From Dehalococcoidia bacterium (GTDB lineage: Bacteria > Chloroflexota > Dehalococcoidia > Lucifugimonadales > SHYT01): 64,000 nucleotides of DNA. The position numbers were made by a program, and so were the translations under genes. Below, piece by piece: positions 62,873-64,000 of the stretch. The notes under the pieces are model-generated. The model had not been told where the DNA came from. It did no database searches and was given only the letters and a program-made list of their open reading frames with translations. Where the stretch lies: the NCBI GenBank assembly GCA_009693055.1, contig SHYA01000002.1, positions 1 to 64,000 on the forward strand. Direction: 5' to 3'. How positions within the stretch are numbered: position 1 is the first letter of the stretch; each line of letters opens with the position of its first letter.

Positions 62873-64000
62873 ATGAAGACGTCGGCTGAGTACGTCGAGA
62901 GCCTGCGACGGATGCACCCAAGGGTGTACCTTGGCGGCAAGCTCGTGGAAAGCGTGCCCGACGACCCCCAGCTCCAGTCCGGCATCCGCGCCACGTCCAT
63001 CGCGTACAGCTACGCGGAGGACCCGGCGCTACGCGACCTGACCACCGTCCACTCCGACCTCACGGGACAAACGGTCAACCGGCTGCTCACCGTCATCACC
63101 AGCAAGGACGACTTGCTCAAGAAGCTGGAGCTGAGCCGCCACCTGTGCCGCGTCGTCGGCTGCGCGCAACGCTACCTCACCCACGACGCGCTCAACGCCC
63201 TGTACTCCGTCACGTACGATACCGACAAGGCGCTGGGCACCGGCTACCACCCCGTGTTGCTGGACTACATGCGCCACATGCAGCGGGAGGACCTGACCAT
63301 CGCGGTGGCCATGACCGATGGCAAGGGCGACCGCTCCAAGCGCCCCTCCGAGCAGGAGGACCCCGACCTGTACGTGCGCATCGTGTCGCGGGACAGCAGC
63401 GGCATCGTGGTGCGTGGCGCCAAGGCTATCGTCACCGGCGCGCCCTACGTCCACGACCTCATCGTGATGCCCACGCGGAGCATGCAGCCGGATGACAAGG
63501 ACTACGCGGTGTGCTTCGCCACGCCCGTGGACGCGCGCGGGATTGAGATGGTGGCGCGCGTGCCCGGCCGCACTAGCTCCCTGCCGTACCGGATGCAGAA
63601 GGCGCCGCACAGCGAGAACTACGCGCAGGCCACCGCGCTCGTCATGTTCGACAACGTGTTCGTGCCGTGGGACCGCGTCTTCCTCGCGGGCGAGCACCAG
63701 TTCGCGGGGGCCGTCGCGGGCGCGTTCGCGGGGTTCCACCGGCACACTTGCATCGGCTGCCGCGCGGGACTGGGCGACATGATCATCGGCGCGGCGGCGT
63801 CCATGGTGGAGGCCAACGGCCTCAGCGTGTCGTACGGGCATCTGGGCGAGCGGATGGCAGAGCTCATCCGCATCGTGGAGAGCTTCTACGCCTGCGGCAT
63901 CGCCTCCTCCGTGAACGCCAGGCCCCTGCCTGCGGGCAACGTGATGCCGGACGAAGTCTACAGCAACGTGGGCAAGCAGATCATGGGCGAGCGCATCTAC
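62873..64000 (+). CDS. 4-hydroxybutyryl-CoA dehydratase / 4-HPA 3-hydroxylase family protein (3' end outside window)
   Basis: Open from ATG 62873 (GGGGTGAGG upstream) to the window end: 376 codons so far; the family is ~480-500 residues. Flavin-dependent fold with AVAMTDGKGDRS, GIVVRGAKAIVTGA, DNVFVPWDRVFLAGE and FHRHTCIGCRAGLGDMIIGAA. In AbfD-type dehydratases a [4Fe-4S] cluster is held by two Cys, one His and one Cys: His289 and Cys296 here have the right 7-residue spacing, and Cys97 fits the first Cys, but position 101 (expected second Cys) is Tyr in CAQRYLTHDALNAL. So it is AbfD-like with one ligand changed, possibly a cluster-free or altered enzyme. A true HpaB monooxygenase is less likely given the His/Cys pair. 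Confidence 0.85.
   Translation, partial: MKTSAEYVESLRRMHPRVYLGGKLVESVPDDPQLQSGIRATSIAYSYAEDPALRDLTTVHSDLTGQTVNRLLTVITSKDDLLKKLELSRHLCRVVGCAQRYLTHDALNALYSVTYDTDKALGTGYHPVLLDYMRHMQREDLTIAVAMTDGKGDRSKRPSEQEDPDLYVRIVSRDSSGIVVRGAKAIVTGAPYVHDLIVMPTRSMQPDDKDYAVCFATPVDARGIEMVARVPGRTSSLPYRMQKAPHSENYAQATALVMFDNVFVPWDRVFLAGEHQFAGAVAGAFAGFHRHTCIGCRAGLGDMIIGAAASMVEANGLSVSYGHLGERMAELIRIVESFYACGIASSVNARPLPAGNVMPDEVYSNVGKQIMGERIY

Overview
The window is GC-rich, with a gene order and repertoire that suggest a Chloroflexota genome, most likely of the Dehalococcoidia/SAR202 side. The pointers are five LLM-class (luciferase-like) flavin monooxygenases, two N,N-dimethylformamidase-like large subunits, an AbfD/HpaB-type flavoprotein, an SCO1664-family protein, a T-box in front of ileS and many short palindromic intergenic repeats. 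This placement is inference from gene content; no rRNA is present.

Layout. 1-600 is the 3' end of an LLM monooxygenase. 737-2916 holds biotin carboxylase plus a biotin carrier subunit. 3110-4372 is an M16 peptidase, followed by a split transketolase (4513-6405), an inositol-monophosphatase-like gene and an SCO1664-like gene. 9087-12895 runs CNNM transporter, tilS, macrodomain protein and glutaredoxin; 13030-16389 holds an MFS exporter, an LLM oxidoreductase, lexA and a zinc-ribbon protein. 16490-20166 is a T-box riboswitch and ileS. 20266-21457 is an AT-richer, probably acquired HTH/ATPase/STAS-like regulator with palindromic control sites. 21513-25683 has HIT, YqeK-like, TauE and gltX; 25935-27511 has lipA, a tiny cysteine-rich protein and a MerR regulator. 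27637-29163 is an Fe-S assembly pair (A-type carrier and YgfZ). 29270-32619 holds TPR, CoA-binding, an orphan HsdS remnant and another LLM enzyme.

32846-36989 is pdxS-pdxT (vitamin B6), an R3H/AAA ATPase and tmk. The last 66 bases of tmk recur about 390 bp downstream. 37665-41921 is HU, then modABC (molybdate/tungstate uptake) divergent from an HTH-plus-periplasmic-binding-domain regulator, with a 16-bp palindrome between them. 41976-46134 has an SDR enzyme, a frameshifted patatin-like gene and surE. 46135-47700 looks like a region of gene remnants around an Ig-like hypothetical gene. 47757-50310 is a tandem pair of LLM monooxygenases homologous to the fragment at base 1. 50468-55068 has a SnoaL-like protein, a pentapeptide protein, trpS, a 46-residue membrane protein and sucD/sucC. 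55224-59882 is a tandem pair of dimethylformamidase-like genes, then TPR, a DUF885 peptidase, a zinc-ribbon protein, tRNA-Ser(UGA), and the start of an AbfD/HpaB-like gene that runs off the window.

How it fits together: the metabolic theme is heterotrophic breakdown of unusual organic compounds (flavin monooxygenases, amidase-like and dehydratase-like flavoenzymes) feeding central metabolism (succinyl-CoA synthetase, transketolase, biotin-dependent carboxylase, lipoate), with cofactor supply (PLP, Fe-S, Mo) encoded nearby. Intergenic space is heavily colonised by several families of short inverted repeats, some reading into coding sequence. The least explained items are the cysteine-rich mini-protein with its MerR partner, the tmk 3'-end duplication, the HTH/ATPase/STAS-like single-chain regulator, and three small genes below the usual length cut-off (2940-3059, 26958-27125, 52719-52859).
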